Part shown: in pieces, positions 37,401 to 52,400 of the stretch
How the letters are laid out: every line of letters begins with the position of its first letter
Numbering within the stretch: the first letter of the stretch is position 1
Source of the DNA: Castor canadensis
Taxonomy: Eukaryota; Chordata; Mammalia; Rodentia; Castoridae
Assembly: GCF_047511655.1 (NCBI RefSeq)
Contig: NC_133391.1
Coordinates: 123,636,384 to 123,700,383, forward strand
Direction: 5' to 3'
Length of the DNA stretch: 64,000 bases
Made by a program: the position numbers and the translations under genes
The notes under the pieces: generated by a model
What the model saw: only the letters and a program-made list of their open reading frames with translations
Databases searched by the model: none
What the model was told of the DNA's origin: nothing

Positions 37401-40400
37401 TGCAAGCATTCTTCTTTTCTCCTGGTAAGTCTTTGCTACAGGCTAGGTTCCTTAACTTTGACAGCTAAGTATTTCTAATTGGAATACAAACTTTACACTG
37501 AATAAGATCTCAGAATTTATGGTAGAAATGTATGGCAAATTTGATATGACTGCAAATTTCCAATCATCTGATTTTAGAGTAACACAGGTACCATTTTCAT
37601 TACAAAATACTGCATTTGGGTATCTCCGAATTTATCACTGTGATATAAAAAATGATTTTGAGAAGTAAATTGGCTCTGAAACTAGCTCTCTTCTTTTTTC
37701 ACATTTTAATTTTTGAAATACAATCTTGCTATGCAACTCAAGTGCAGGGATAAAACCCAAACAATAAATCATTTTCCCTATGGCAAATTCTAATTTAAAT
37801 CTTTTGTTAGGATAAAAGATAGATTATCTCCAATTCTAAAGGTTCACTGACTTCCCAGGAAAGAGTTTAATGTGCTGGCTGAGCTTTACCTGCCACTTTT
37901 TCCATATGAATATTAAATTTGGATCTACTAGCTTATTTTCTATGGAGAGTCACACTATAAATATCCAACAAATTGCTAGTGTTTTTGAGCAATAACACCA
38001 CCACCAAATGAAATTACAGGGCAGTCATTTAACCAAACAGGTGACAGCCTTAGAAAACTAACAATGAGGATAGAAATGACATATTGATTAGATGTAGGTT
38101 GAAAACAGTAGATTAAAAGAGACTTAAAATGAAATAATTCACTTTTAATTGAAATTTATGCTCATTTTTGATAAGTAATTCAGCCATATTAGCAATTTAT
38201 TTAAATAGGATAAGAAATGTAATACCTCAGGTTTTCAGCCAAGTAAGATTTTAATGTATAATTTGAAATCCTAGTAAGTACCTAATACTTACCTCTGCAT
38301 TGTAAAATTTGGTTTTCACATCCAATGGTTTGAGAACCTGGTTAAACAAAGCATATTAATCAGGAAATTTTTGTCAGTGGTTTATCTAATTTTGTTTATT
38401 TGCTTTAAGCCACAGTGATTAAATTTGTCAAAGTCATTTTCTAATTTTAATTGTTAAAAGACTTTTTAATGGGTATGTAAAACTCTTGCAAAAAAGTCAG
38501 TAATCTCTCATTTAAATATTTCTTTAGAAATTTAATACTTATTTTATTTGGACATTATATTCATTTTATCCCTCTTCTAGACTTTGGCATGTTTTGCTAA
38601 GTCATGAAAACAAGGTTTTCTCTTTTGAATCAGTCTTCATTTCATTACAAAAACATGGTCATGATAGTTCTCTGCTCCTCTTTGACTTAATTTAGTCTGA
38701 TTTTACACTACTAGAGATAAGATAAACCCAAGTAGTGAGCTATTTGGTTTAATTGGAGCTTGTTTTCCAATCAGATAAACAGGAATAACTACATTCCAGG
38801 AAAACAAAAGGCATCTAAAAACTATCATGTCACATTCAATACCTGAAATTTGAAGAATTTTCTAAAGTACATTTTTTCTCCACCCTGAGTCGTATAACTC
38901 ACAGCACACACCAAGCTGAAATAGAAAGATGTCTTAATGATTTGGAACCATCTTGAACTTCACTTGTGAATAGTGAATTCAACAAATCAGAGATCTACTT
39001 GCAAATGTGGAAGGCATTTATATCAATAACATGCAAATGTAGCCACATGAGATTAGAGCAGGGAAGAAAAGGTTCAGCAGATATGGCCGTAAACACATGA
39101 ATCAAAGCACTTTTGGATTAGAAAATCAGAAACCTTTCTTCTAAGGGAAAATACATTCTAAAATAAATCTTAGAATAGTCTATAGTTGAATGTTTAAAAA
39201 AAAAAGAGTTCATATTAACTAGAAAATACATGCATTTTAAAAGAAATTTGAGGACATTCATTTAAACATAAATGCAAAGGAAAAATTATGTAAAAAAATT
39301 TAACTGAATAAATCAAAAACACAAACAATTAAAAAGCAGACAGCTGGATAAACACTTCAACAATATGAGAAGATGATTAAATTGTTAATATACAAAGTGT
39401 TCCTATAAGTCAATTAGCAAAACATCAATATGCCACTCAAATAATGAGGAAAGGAATACAAGCTATATCACAGTCACATAACTGACTAGCAAAAATGAGC
39501 AGACATGGTAGTGCACGTCTATAATCTCAGCTCTGAAAAGGCTGAAGCAGGAGGACCAGGAATTCAAGACCAACCTAACATAGTGAGACCCTTTCTCAAA
39601 TAAAAACAAAAAAGTGAAAATGTTTAAGCCTCATGAATAGTTGAAGAAACAAATTAATGGGAAAATGAAACTGTAGATTAAATAAACTATAGATCAAAAA
39701 ATAAATTAGTTTTTTCTTCCTTCAAAATAACCATTTGTGTACTTATATATGAAAATGTAAAAATGAGACCTGTTGAAACTATTCTAAGAAGGAGAATGAC
39801 AGAGGGGTTGAATTTAACTAAGATGTATTATAAGCACTTTTGTAAAAGTTACAGTAAAAAGTTTTTTTTTTTTTTTGTAAAAGTTACCCCCAGCACAACA
39901 ATAATATGATACTTAAAAAAAAAAAACACATTTGTTTAAGGTTTATTTCGGGTAAGCATGTAAACATGGAGAATAAAATTCCTTCTGAACTGGCTTCTTT
40001 GGTACAATAAGTAGAAAGCAAAATTTTTAAATAAAGGCATAAATAAGTCTTTGAGAAGTAGTAAAATTAATCCTTACATGTGTGTTCCAATTTCCTTTAC
40101 TTCATGGTGGATGACATCATCAATACAACAATCGGGTTTAAGTTCAGCCACAGCAGCATTGGAGGCTGAAAGATTTAAACGCTGAGAACTTGTCTGGAGA
40201 TCAGCCTTGAAAGTAAGGGTAAAAACATCCACAGAGATTGGTTACTTACAGCCTGGGGGCCATATGAGTGAAAAAGATAGGGGGATAGCTGGATATTTAG
40301 GCAGAGGAACAAGACCAGGAGGGAGAAAGGAGGAGAAGAAAGGGCAAGAAGGGTGAAAATGATCAAAGTACTTTATGCCCAGCTATCAAAATGTCATAAT

Positions 40401-43400
40401 GAAATCCATTATTTTGTACAAATTAATATATGCTAACAATTGAAAAGGGGAAATAAGAATAAGGAAGTAAGGATGAAGAAAGAGCAGTACTTCTGTGTGT
40501 AAACCTTTCAGTTAGTTTTACTTGGCTGAACAAGTTGAGGGTGGTGGTACATTCCTATAATCCTAGCTATGTGGGGAATGTAGGTAGGAAGATTGTAGTC
40601 TGAGGCCAGTCTAAGCCAAAAGTGTGAGACCGTATCTAAAAAATAAGTAGAGCAAAAAGGGGCTTGAGTGGTAGAGCATTTGCCTAGCAGGCCTGAGGCC
40701 CTGAGTTGAAATCCCAGTACTGCCAAAAAAAAAAAAAAAAAAAGACCAGGAAGTAGGATTAACATATGACCCTAATTCTATTACAAGTGAAGATTGAGCC
40801 ACACTAGGGGGAAGAGGAGGGAAAAAAGAACTAATTTTGGAAAACAAAATCTTCACCATAGCTCTCTATAGACAAAAAGAATGGTACACACATTTATACT
40901 CAGCTAGTGTATTTATTTTCATAGGAGTATGGGTTAACAATTCTGAAACAATTTTGTGTATGTACAAAGACTAAACAAAAATATATTATGGGTAACAAAA
41001 GACAGGCTTTATATGTTGGGAGAAAAAGGTACAAATAAGGAAAGGGGGAAAAGCTACAATGAAGTCTTTTGTGTTGGACTGGAGTTCAAAGCATCAGTAT
41101 GATCATATGGTTTATTAAACATATACACAGATGGACTTTACCAAAACAAATACAGGCAGTTGTTTATGTGTGAATATATAACATGAAAAGATAATCATTC
41201 AAAAATATTATTAGATGTGAGAGACCAATGAATTATCAAAGTAGAGAATGACATTAAAGTCATCAACTAAGACAGTTCTACCTTTCTGATGTAGCACTTC
41301 TCCCCACTCAGTACTTCTCAATTCTCCTTTCTGATTTACCTTTGAACATTTATCACTCTGTCTTACATAGTAGCATCCCTCCATCTCAGTTACTGTCTAT
41401 CACACTGAATGATTACTTTCTTTGTAACATCTATCACTACCTCCTTATGACTTTGTTTACCTGCTCATCTGTCCTCCCTATCAGAAAGGTCTATGGGAGC
41501 AGGAATGTCTTGCTTTCTCTGGCACACCACTACAGCATGGTGTCCAGCATACAGTAGGCAGTTAACAAATATTTGTTTAATACTGAATACATGAATGAAG
41601 TTATGAAAAAAACTTCAAGACAAATATTAAGAAAAATTCAGGCAAAGTAAAGTTCCTATCATGTGATGGGGATTAGAGGAGGTTTGAATAGAAGACCTAG
41701 CACTTTTTAAAGTTTTATTTTAAAAAAAGGTTTTGCAGTTTATTCTAATCTACCATTTTTAATGCTACTCATTTTGAAGTGGGATAGTTGTTAGTGCTAC
41801 CTTGTTTGTTATATTCAGTGACAAAAAGTAGTAGTTTGCATTTACAGGGCAGTTACTATATACAAGGTCTTGTTCTAAACATATTACTTATTTAATCCAC
41901 AATCCTGAAATAGGGAGTGGTATTGTTCCTATTTTACATACAATGAAAAAAAAAAGATATAAAAAAGTAACAGCGCTGGTGGAGTGGCTCAAGTGGTAGA
42001 GCGCCTGCCTAGCAAGTGTGAGGCCCTGCGTTCAAACCCCAGTTCCACAAAAACGAACAAGCAGAAAAAGTAACAGCTTCCCCAAGGTTATACAAGTAGT
42101 AAATAATGAAGCTGAAATTTAAAAAAAAAATTTTTTAATTAGAGGAGAGAAAAAAAAAGTACGCAAACCAATTGGCTTTTTGCTTAACATGTTTTCCTGT
42201 AAGTTCTCCCAAGACATTTTTTGTTAACATTAATCTTTACTCAAATATCTATTATATGTGACTCAACACTTTTGTTTTTCACCTTTTGGCTATTACAAAT
42301 AATCTATCCAGCATCATGCATTTACTCTCTAACTACCTATGATATGCCAGAGACTGTTCTAGGATTTGGTGATACATCACGGAATAAAACAGACCAAAAT
42401 CCCTGTCCCTGGGGAGTTTATATTTTCTGGAGAGGAGGAAAGGAAGACAAGTAACAACATACAAATAAGTACATCACTACTGTTCGGTAGAAGCTAGTAA
42501 ATGTCTTAGGACAGAAATAGCAAAGAGGCAATGAAGGGCTGGTCTGGGAGAAAGGAATGCAATTTAAATAGCAGAGTGGGCTGCGTGTTGCAAATTGGAT
42601 TTGGGGTGAATGGGATTTGAATAGGCAGGAGGAACAGGGAAAGGGGAACAGTTCGTAAAACACAAGTGTGGAAGATCAAAATGTCTTTAGAGGCCACTGA
42701 AATCTTGGCATACTTATGGTGTTCCTGTCTAGGAATAGAGAAAAAAACTTTAAAACATCTAAAATGAGCTTCAAGACACCAGAGGAGCCTTGTCTTTTGC
42801 TTCCTGCTCTAACAGAGGTATCTAGCATTATGCCTGGTAGACAAATTTGCTGGATGAATGTGTAAATGATTAGATAAGACAATGTTTGTACCAGTATGGT
42901 TCCCAGGCCAACAGAATCAATATCACCTGAGGACAACTGAAACGTAAATTCTTGGGTACCATTTCAGACCACACAGATCTGAAACTCTGGTGATGGAGAG
43001 CAAAGGTTTTTTTAAAAAAAAAACAGATGATTTTGGTGCCTTCTGAAGTTTGAGAACCACTGTTATAGACTGTAGGAATTACTTATTATTTTCATTTATA
43101 GAACACTAATTATACTGTTGCTTGTTGAGACACTTTTTGTAGTACACTAATTTTTCAGACTTCTGAGATTTTTTTCAAATTAAAAAACAAAAAACCCCAC
43201 ATAGACTAGCTAAATATGGTATATTATATAAAAATTTATTGTCTCAGAACAACATTAAGATGACAGTAAAGGAATAAAAAGTTCAGATCCACAATATTCT
43301 TCCCACAATTTCAAAATTCAAGGATTCTGGGTAGCTGAAGTATACTATAAACCTCTGAGACATCCTTAGAAAAATAAAAATAGTGCAACTCAGAGGTAGC

Positions 43401-46400
43401 AAATGTCTAAAATTCAAATTGCAGGTAATCAGACAGACATCAAAATCAATCTCTTTCTCTCTCTCTCTCTTTTGAGACAGGATCTCAAAAGAGATCTGTA
43501 TAGCCCAGGTTGGCTTTCCCTCAGCCTCCTGAGTGCTAGATTACAGGTATGTATCAAGGGTGACAAGATCTCATATTCTTGTAATAAGCAATATACTTGA
43601 GAAATCCACTTCATCCAACAAAGGTGCAGACAAAATAATGGGAGAATATGGGGAAGGGGAAGAAGAGAGAAGAAAGTAAGTAATCAATAGGTGAGAGCTA
43701 AAGGATAATATTAAAACTAAAAAGCCTACAGTAACAAGCTAAGTAAGAAAGCAGGGAACTGGGGAGGAGGGCACTGGGCATTTTAGAAGGCATAAAAATA
43801 AAGGTAAAAACTAGAAAAATACAAACAGCAAATACCAAGACAATGAAAACTAAATAAACAATCACGGCAAATACAACACAATATACTTAATATTGGTAAT
43901 ATAATTAATGACATGAGTGAAACAAAGCAACATCAAGTTTATCAATACATGTGATAGGCTTAAGTCATCAGTTAAAATATTAGATTTGTCATGCAATTAC
44001 ATGTTATATAAATAACATAGTTATATGTTAAATAACATGCAGTTATATATAAATAAAGATAGAATGACTTAGGAAAACTGAAAATAAAGAGATGGGCAAA
44101 AGGCATACCATGCAAGTGAAAACAGTGGAAAAGCAAGGGTAGTAGCAAAGATATCAAATAAGATTCATGCCAAAAAGCATGAAACATATGCACCAAGCAA
44201 CTTATCCTTTAAAGGCAAGATAGGAGATAGAAATACACTAATAGTACGAGACAAACAAGCCCTCTTAGTGGCAAGACAGAGCAGGTTGACAAAAAAAGAT
44301 ATAAAGATCACAATCAATAGGAGAGATCTTATAGACATTCACATCTAGCTTTACAAGCAATAAAAAATACACCATCTCAAATATATAGGGAAAAATTCAT
44401 TAAAAAAAATCAATATCAGGTCACAAAGTATCAACAAGTTCCATAAATAGGGATGTCATGAGCTAAGCATGGTGGCTCACGTCTGTAATCGCAGCTATTT
44501 GGGAGGTGGAGACTGGGAGGATTTCGATTCAAGGTCAGCCCAAGCAAAAAGTTAGCAAGACTCCATCTCAATCAATAAGCTGGGTGTGTATGTACACAAA
44601 CATACGTGATCTCAGCTACATGGGAGGTTATAGGTAGGAGGATCAGGTTCTGATGTTAGCCCTAGGTAAAAACAAAACACTAACAGAAACCAGGGAACCT
44701 TGCCCGAAAAACAACCTAAAGTAAAAAAGGATTGAGGGAGAGGCCCAAAGGGTAGAACACCTGCCCAGCAAGCTCAAGGTCCTGAGTTCAAACCCAGTAA
44801 TGCCAAAAAGATATGAAGATACATATTATGAAAATGCCCCTGGGTATAATGCAATAAAACTAGAACTGATTGTAAGAATTAAAAGAGAAAAATGGGACTT
44901 TCTTTCTGAAAAACCTTCCGTTAAAAATTACTGTCAGTATAATCAATTGGTCTAATTCCATCATCTTCATATTAAGACAATACCTGTTATTGTCTGAAAG
45001 CTTGTGTTCATCCTCACCTCCAAATTCATGTGTTGAAGACTAACCACCAAAGACATGGCATTTGGAGGTGGGGTCATTAATGAGGTCCTTTATTAATGTG
45101 ATTTTTTAAAAGCCCCAAGAAGTTGCCATGCCTTTTATCATGTGAGGATACAGCAGGAAGTTGACACCTATGAACTAGGAAATGAGAACCTATCAGACAT
45201 TAAATCTGCTGATTACTTGACCTGGACTCCCAATCTCCAGAACTGTGAGAAATAAACTTCTGTTCTTTGTTAAAAAAAAAAAAAAGTAAGCAGAATTATA
45301 GAATTTTTAAAAAAGTAATCACAATGAAAATGTTACATCACAGAAAGTGGGGGATACTTCTAAAACAGTGAATCACGGGGAGGAAATCTAGTTTTATCAA
45401 TAGAAGTTTAAAAAATAAAAATAAATGAGTTAAGTTCAAGTTAAAAAAGGTAGAAAAAAAGGAAAGTAAACAAAAGCACAAGAAAGAAAAACAAAAACTA
45501 ATGAGGTAGTGGATAGAAAAACATTAGGTACAAGTAATTTAAAAAATCTTTTTTAAAAACATACCAGCTAAGAGATAGCTAACTTAATTAATTAAGGGAA
45601 AACAAAAAAGAAAGCAAAATGACCAGAGGAAAATAACACTGAAACAGAAGAAACTGTTAAGAGACTACTTTGCAGACTTCTATAGAAATGGTTTTTTTTA
45701 GATGGGGTCTTGCTATGCAGTCTGGGCTGTCCTTGATCTCACAATCCTCTCTGCTTAGCTTTCCAAGGGCTAGAACTATAGGCGTATGTCACCACACCTG
45801 ACTGGAAATGAATTTGAAAACCTACACAAAATGAATTATTTCCTAGAAAAAAAGTTAAAGTTAACAGTATTGGAGATAGAGAGCTTAATCAGAGTTGGAA
45901 ACAAAGGGGAAATGTTATCAAGGAACTCTGTCTCAGAAAAGCACCAGGCCACATGGCATTATGTGGCAATTCTATAAACCCTTTCAAGAGCACATAGATA
46001 CTTTAAGTGATCCCCATATTATTTCAAAGGGTTGAAAGTGAAGGAAAATTTTCTACATCTTTTATTTACTAACTATAACATGGACAACTAAAACCTGATA
46101 AAAAGATAACACAAAAAAGAAATACACACACCAACATTATGCTATGCTTCCTAAGGTATGTCCTTGTAAGAGAGAGTGGCTTATGTCATGTCATGATTTG
46201 AGTCTAAGAAGACTTCTGGTGGGCACTGCACTAACTCAATAAATAGCTATTATATTATTCCAAAGACTACTGCTTTAGAGAAATCAAAACTGAATAAAGC
46301 CAACAGAAATATAAATTCATGTTTGAGAACACACTATTGTATTATTTGACCTTTATAATAGTTACTTAAAGTATATATGCCTTTGCATATATATAAGTAG

Positions 46401-49400
46401 ATTTATTAATCTACTTTATAAAAAGAAATGCACTATTCACTCAATGCCAATCATATGCCAAGAAAATAAAATCTGTCCTCAAAAATCTGAAAGTCAGACC
46501 TTTTCACTGAACACAGAGACTAACAAATTTTTTCTTTAAAAGGTCATATGACAAATACTTTAGGTTTTTCAGGCCATGTAGTGAGTGTGCCATTGTAGCT
46601 AAAAATCTGTCACAGATAATACAGCAACAAATTAGCGTGGTTGTGTGTCAAGGACACTTTATCTATGAACACTGAAATTTGAATTTCATATAATTTCCAC
46701 ATGTCATAGAGTATTCCTTTGTTTCCTTTCAATCACCTGAATATGAAAAACTATTCTATTCAACAGCCTTATTAAGCAGGCAATGGATCAAATTTGGCCT
46801 ACAGTCTTTGCCAATCCCTTATCTACTAAAAGGAAGAGACACCATTTGTACATGACATATATCTGTTTGCATCTGGCTTCTGGAAGTTGGGTGGTATGTG
46901 AAACCTGGAATACTGTTTGCTGAGATGTTTTTAATTCTAAAACTCTATGGATCACCTTCAAACTTATTGGAATTAATACTTCCCTTTAACAAATGTTCTA
47001 ATGACCTAAAATCACCACTGAAAGTCAGCTTTGAATTTTCACTTTATTTATGCCCTGTATCTTTTGACACATTTCAAGTTGTAACTGAGATAGCAAATTT
47101 TATCTCTTTATTTACAAAGTTACTTCTAAAGTCTTCTAACTGGTCTATTTCCTTTAAACCAATTCATACAATGTGCTCATATCAGTTTTCCTAATAGAAA
47201 ATATAAAAACTTCTACTCCAAAGCCTCAACTAATGGCCCATTGTTTAAGCCTCCCTGCAGTGATCTTTCCTCCTAACTCCTTCAAATATTATGTCAATCA
47301 CATTTCTTAATGAAAACTTGAAATGTTATTTATCATTAAATAGTTATCTTCTCATCCAAGCTATCACCTTAAGGATCAGGAAAACTGTTTTAGTAACTAG
47401 AATAATATTTTATACCTTTAGGTATCTATCAGTGCTTGTTAACGGCAATTAAAATTTCCTATATCAAACATATTTCAATGAAATTTCAAAAACATAATAG
47501 AAGTAAAGTTTTTTTAAATAAAATATTTTCTAAACAAGAATTTTACTTACTTTTACCAAGATATCTTTTACAACTTGATTGCTATCATTATGAACGCTGA
47601 TATAACTGGAAAAGGTCTCTCCCAAAAATATATTCCTGTGAAATAATATAAAAATTTAAGCGGAAACTCATTCAGGTTTTATAATATTCTGCATGAGTAT
47701 TACTAAAAACTTCAAATGGAGAAAAATTTATTAAAAGATAGAAACACTTATTTCAAAGTAAAATGCAACAAATTGCCGGCATCCCTAGAGATAATGGTCA
47801 CTGAAAGGTTGGGGATGCTCAGTGATGGAGTACTTGACTAGCATGTGAAAGGTCCTGGGTTCTATCTCTAGCACTTCAAAGACAAAAACAAAAACAAAAA
47901 CAACTAGTAATACTGTAAATATTCCTGCCTAAACCTTCAACTGCATGGTGCTAAGTTTCTTTTTAAAGGATGGGCGCAATGGCTTATGCATGTAATCTTA
48001 GAGCTATTCGAGAAGCTGAAATCAGGAGATGGTGGCTCAAGGCCAGCCTGGGCAAATAGTTCGTGAGACCCCCATCTCCAAAATAACCAGAGTAAAATGG
48101 AGTGGAGCTGTGGCTCAAGCACTAGAGTGCCTGCATTGCAAATGTGAAGCCCTGAGTTCAAACCCCAATCCCACCAAAACAAAGTCACTGAAATCATAGA
48201 CATGCAGAGAGTCCTCAGATTTGTATCTGAATAGGCTAGAAAATATCAAGTTTCCATTTTTTAAATAACTTATGCTCTGAATCTAGAAGATCTAAATTAA
48301 TTTACCTTAGAGTACTTTTACCAATTTATTTTATTTTTCTAAGTTATTCCAATAAAAATAACCAGTGGTTATTTAAAATAACTACATAGTTTATACATGT
48401 TACATGAATACACTTTCAGTATGTTTCAAGGCACTAGGCAATGACCACATCTGTAAACCTTAAAAAAAAATCTAAAAAATTCCTTTGTTATAAATTTTTT
48501 CAGTTGCAAAAATGTGGAACCAGGGTTTCAACCTCATTAATAATCTAGAATCAGAATATAGCTTAATAACAACAGAAGAAATAAAAAACAGAGTTCCTAA
48601 TTAGTTGACAAGTCTGATAACGTCTGTGGGGAGGGCTGTGGGGCAGAATAACAGAGTTGTTTCTGAAAAAGACATTTAGATCAAATTAGTTAAAAAATAC
48701 ATGGTCATTAAATAAAAAATATAGTTAAGATCTAGGGGCTGGGGATGTAGCGCAGTGGTAAGGGTGCACATTTGGCATACCCAAGGCCCTCAATATAAAA
48801 AAAAAAAGTTAAAAAAGTTAAAATGCTATTGTTCTAGGAGCTACTATTAACATTTTATTTTTTGATGTGTGTCACTTTAACAATACATAAATAAAACTAG
48901 AATCACATAGTATAACTTTTAGGATTTTTGACCTCTTAAATCATGAGCATTTTCCCATTCTATAGTTACTGTTTGAAAACATGACTTGTGATGGCTTTAG
49001 GGTATTGTTGTATATCTTACATGAATATAGCATTCTTACCCAAAATTTTGTGGTAACGTCAACATTTCTCCCAACATTAAAATTTCTGCACCACTTACAG
49101 TTGAAGGATCATCTCTCATCAGTTGGTTAAAGAGATCTCCTGCATCAGGGAAAAAGATAAATTCTAACATCTACCTTTTCAATAATTTTATTTACATAGA
49201 GAAATAGTTAGGAAGCCAGGTGTACAGCTCAGTAGTGGAGCACTTGCCCAGCATGCATGAGGGCCTGGGTTTGATACTCAGCAACACAGGGAGGAAAAAA
49301 AAAAATGCTGGAAGAGATTTAAAAAATAATCTTGACAAAAACCACATTTCAAAAATGAAAATTTTAATCTTTTAAAATTGATATATATTTGACATGTTTA

Positions 49401-52400
49401 GGGGGCATTGTAATTCAACATGGATACATTGTGTTATGTCATTTCTAATTTTTACTATAACAAAAGCATGTCAAAAAATTCTGAACAGGCAAGCTGGCAC
49501 ATGCCTATAATCCCAGGACTCAGGAGGCTGAGGCAGGAGGATTGAGAGTTCAAGGCCAGCCTGGGCTATCTCAAATAAATAAATAAATAGTAATTAATTA
49601 ATTAATAATAAATCTGATCTCACCAAGAAGTAAATTTCAGAAACAAAAGAAAAATGCAAGTGGTGAAATATGAAACATGTTATAAATACACCAACTCTAA
49701 GTAAAGAGAATGCTCACATACACTGCTGGAACATCACAGGACAAAGGCAATGTTTTACTAGTTATGAATATGAATGATTTTAAATTAAAAGTGTCTATTT
49801 AGCATATGCTATCAGCATTCTCTTGACTTGTATTACTCAGACGGTCATCCTCTGAACAGTACAAATGCAGACAACAAAGAATCCAGCAAGTGTCAGCCTC
49901 AGATGGCAAGGCTAAACTTACTCTAGGAGAATGCAGAGAATGCAGGTAACTACTTGAGTTTCCACTTTTCCCTAGGTGCTGATAGAGTAAGTGAGCGCCA
50001 TACATACCAGGCAAGTCCTTCTCTTCACATGTTACTGGAATATTGGTGAATAAAGTAGGCTTGGTCAACCGCATCACTGTGAATTAAGAAAGTAAAATAT
50101 TAATACTGCTTTGGGTAATATTCTCAAGTCAGTGTTTATTATTCAGTAATGGTATACTAAAATGAAATATAACCTAAATATAACATTAACTACTCCCTAA
50201 GATTATCATCAAGATTTATCTAAAATGTTACTGTGTAATAAAAATTTTGCTTTTATTTATAACTTAACGCATTACAAAAATTAACTGTAAATAAAACACA
50301 TTCATTATAGAAAAACTGGAAAAGAATTTTAAAGCTTAGGGAATACTAGGAACATAAGGTTTATTTTAAAGATATGGAATGACTGCACTACAAATACTAT
50401 CAACAGGCTGGGTGTGTTGACTCACTCTATAATCCCAGCTACTTGGGAGGTAGAGATTGAGAAGACTGCATAGACTGGGAAGATCATGGTTCTGGGCCAG
50501 CTCGGGCAAAATGTTAGCAAGACTCCATCTCAACACAGAAGCTAAGCATGGAAGTTTGCACCTGCTACCCCAGGTGAGATGACTGTGGTCTGAGGCTGGC
50601 TCTGGACAAAAATGCAAGACCCTATCAAAAAATGACTAAAGCTGAAAAGGGCTGGTGCAGATCACATGGTAGAACACCTGCCCAGCAAGCACAAGACACT
50701 GAGTTCAAACTCTAGTACCACCAAACAAACAAACAAAAAGTACTATTAGCCAGTATTAGTCTGGCAGGGAAACAAGTTTAGATGTACCATTTTGATTATG
50801 ATTATTTAATGCCAAAAAGACTTTTGTGGTTGGGCACCAGAGGCTCATGCCTATAATCCTAGCTACTCAGCAGGCAGAGAGCAGGAGGATCGTGGTTTGT
50901 GGCCAGCCTGGGTAAATAGTTCTGCGAGACCCTATCTTGAAAAACCCTTCATAAAAAGGAGTGGCTCAAGGTGAAGGCTCTGAGTTCAAGCCCCAGTACT
51001 TCAAAAAAAAAAAAACCAAAAGATTTTTGTGAACTTTTAAATTATGGCCATTGGTCACTGGAAGCTCAGTAATTGTTCCTTTAAGTAATATTAATTCTAC
51101 ATAGAAATTATGAAAACATCAATTATTATATAGGTTGTATAATTTCAATCAAAGCTAAGTTTTTTAGAATATCACATAAAGTGTAAAGTTTATCTGGAAA
51201 AGCAAACAGATGAAAATAAACTAAGGAAATTAGTGAGAAAAAATGAAGAACTGAACTTACTATATGTTAAAATGTATTTAAGTCCACAATCAACAAACCA
51301 GCTTGTTAACACAAGACCATACATCTACATTAGTTTTTATTAAAAACATCATCAGGATGTGCAAAGAAATCAACAAAAGGAAAAGGATTATTTATTATAA
51401 GGCAATAAAACAATTGGTTAGCTTCTCTGGGAAAAATAAAAATTTACAAGTTAATTCTAAATAGCAAATAAATTGTGTATGTTAAATAGTGCAAATCCAG
51501 TATTAAACCACAGAAAAGTAGAAAAGCAGAATGAATTATTTAATAAATTAGCCTAGGGAGGATATTCTAATTGTGTGGAGGCAGGATCTTCAATTACTCT
51601 GTCACTAGAGTCATGCCTCCAGCCCTTTTTGCTTTACATTATGTTTTTAGGCTGGCCTGACTTCCCCTTTCTTACCTGTGGCCTCCCTCATAGCTGGGAC
51701 CACAGGCACACCACCACATCAGCCTTGCTTGTTGAGGGGCAGAGGATGTCTTACTAACTTTTTGTTCATGCTGAGCTTGAACTTGGATCTTTTGGATCCT
51801 CAGCTGGGAATATAGATGTGACCCACTGCACCTGGCTCCTCTAATTTTTTTTTTAAATCCTTCTCAATTATTCTAAAGATTGTCATTTGACCAAATCAAA
51901 TAAAGACAAAAACATAAAATTAAAAATAAAAAAAACTTCATAAAATGAATCATAGAAGTCTATTTCTCTATGTTCTAGTAGAAGTATTCATTTAAATCAA
52001 AACCAAAAAACTTAAAAGACTATAGAGACCTACATGGTTAATTCATAATATAAGTGCTGTACACTAGCATATGAAAACGTACTACCTAACTAGTGATTAC
52101 TATCTATAGCATTCATATAAAGTTTGGTACATTTCTTACCTGAAAAAGGTCTTAGCTTTTTCAGTAAAGAAATAACAGGTCATCCTGTTTCTCTCCCAGT
52201 AGTTTGCACTTATAATGAACTATATTTGTTTGTCTGTAGCACTCCCTTGTCAGTCTCCAGGAGGCCCAGGCTCTATGACCATGTTCAGGTTTGTAATCTC
52301 TATATTTGACATAGGTTCTGTCATACAGTATACTTTATAGATGTTTGCTGAATGAAAGGATTAGCATCTTTCCAGTTCCCAAGCAACAGACAATACTTTG

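Larger units (their letters stand above)
33483..38292 (-). other. TRAPPC13: TRAPPC13 introns flanking the microexon
   Basis: 4.8 kb of very AT-rich DNA. Apart from the 18-nt exon at 35255-35272 and two tRNA-like SINEs (36475-36562 and 36885-36961), I see no recognisable element. The stretch 33483-36470 lacks any obvious repeat, which is unusual in this window. Confidence 0.6.
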
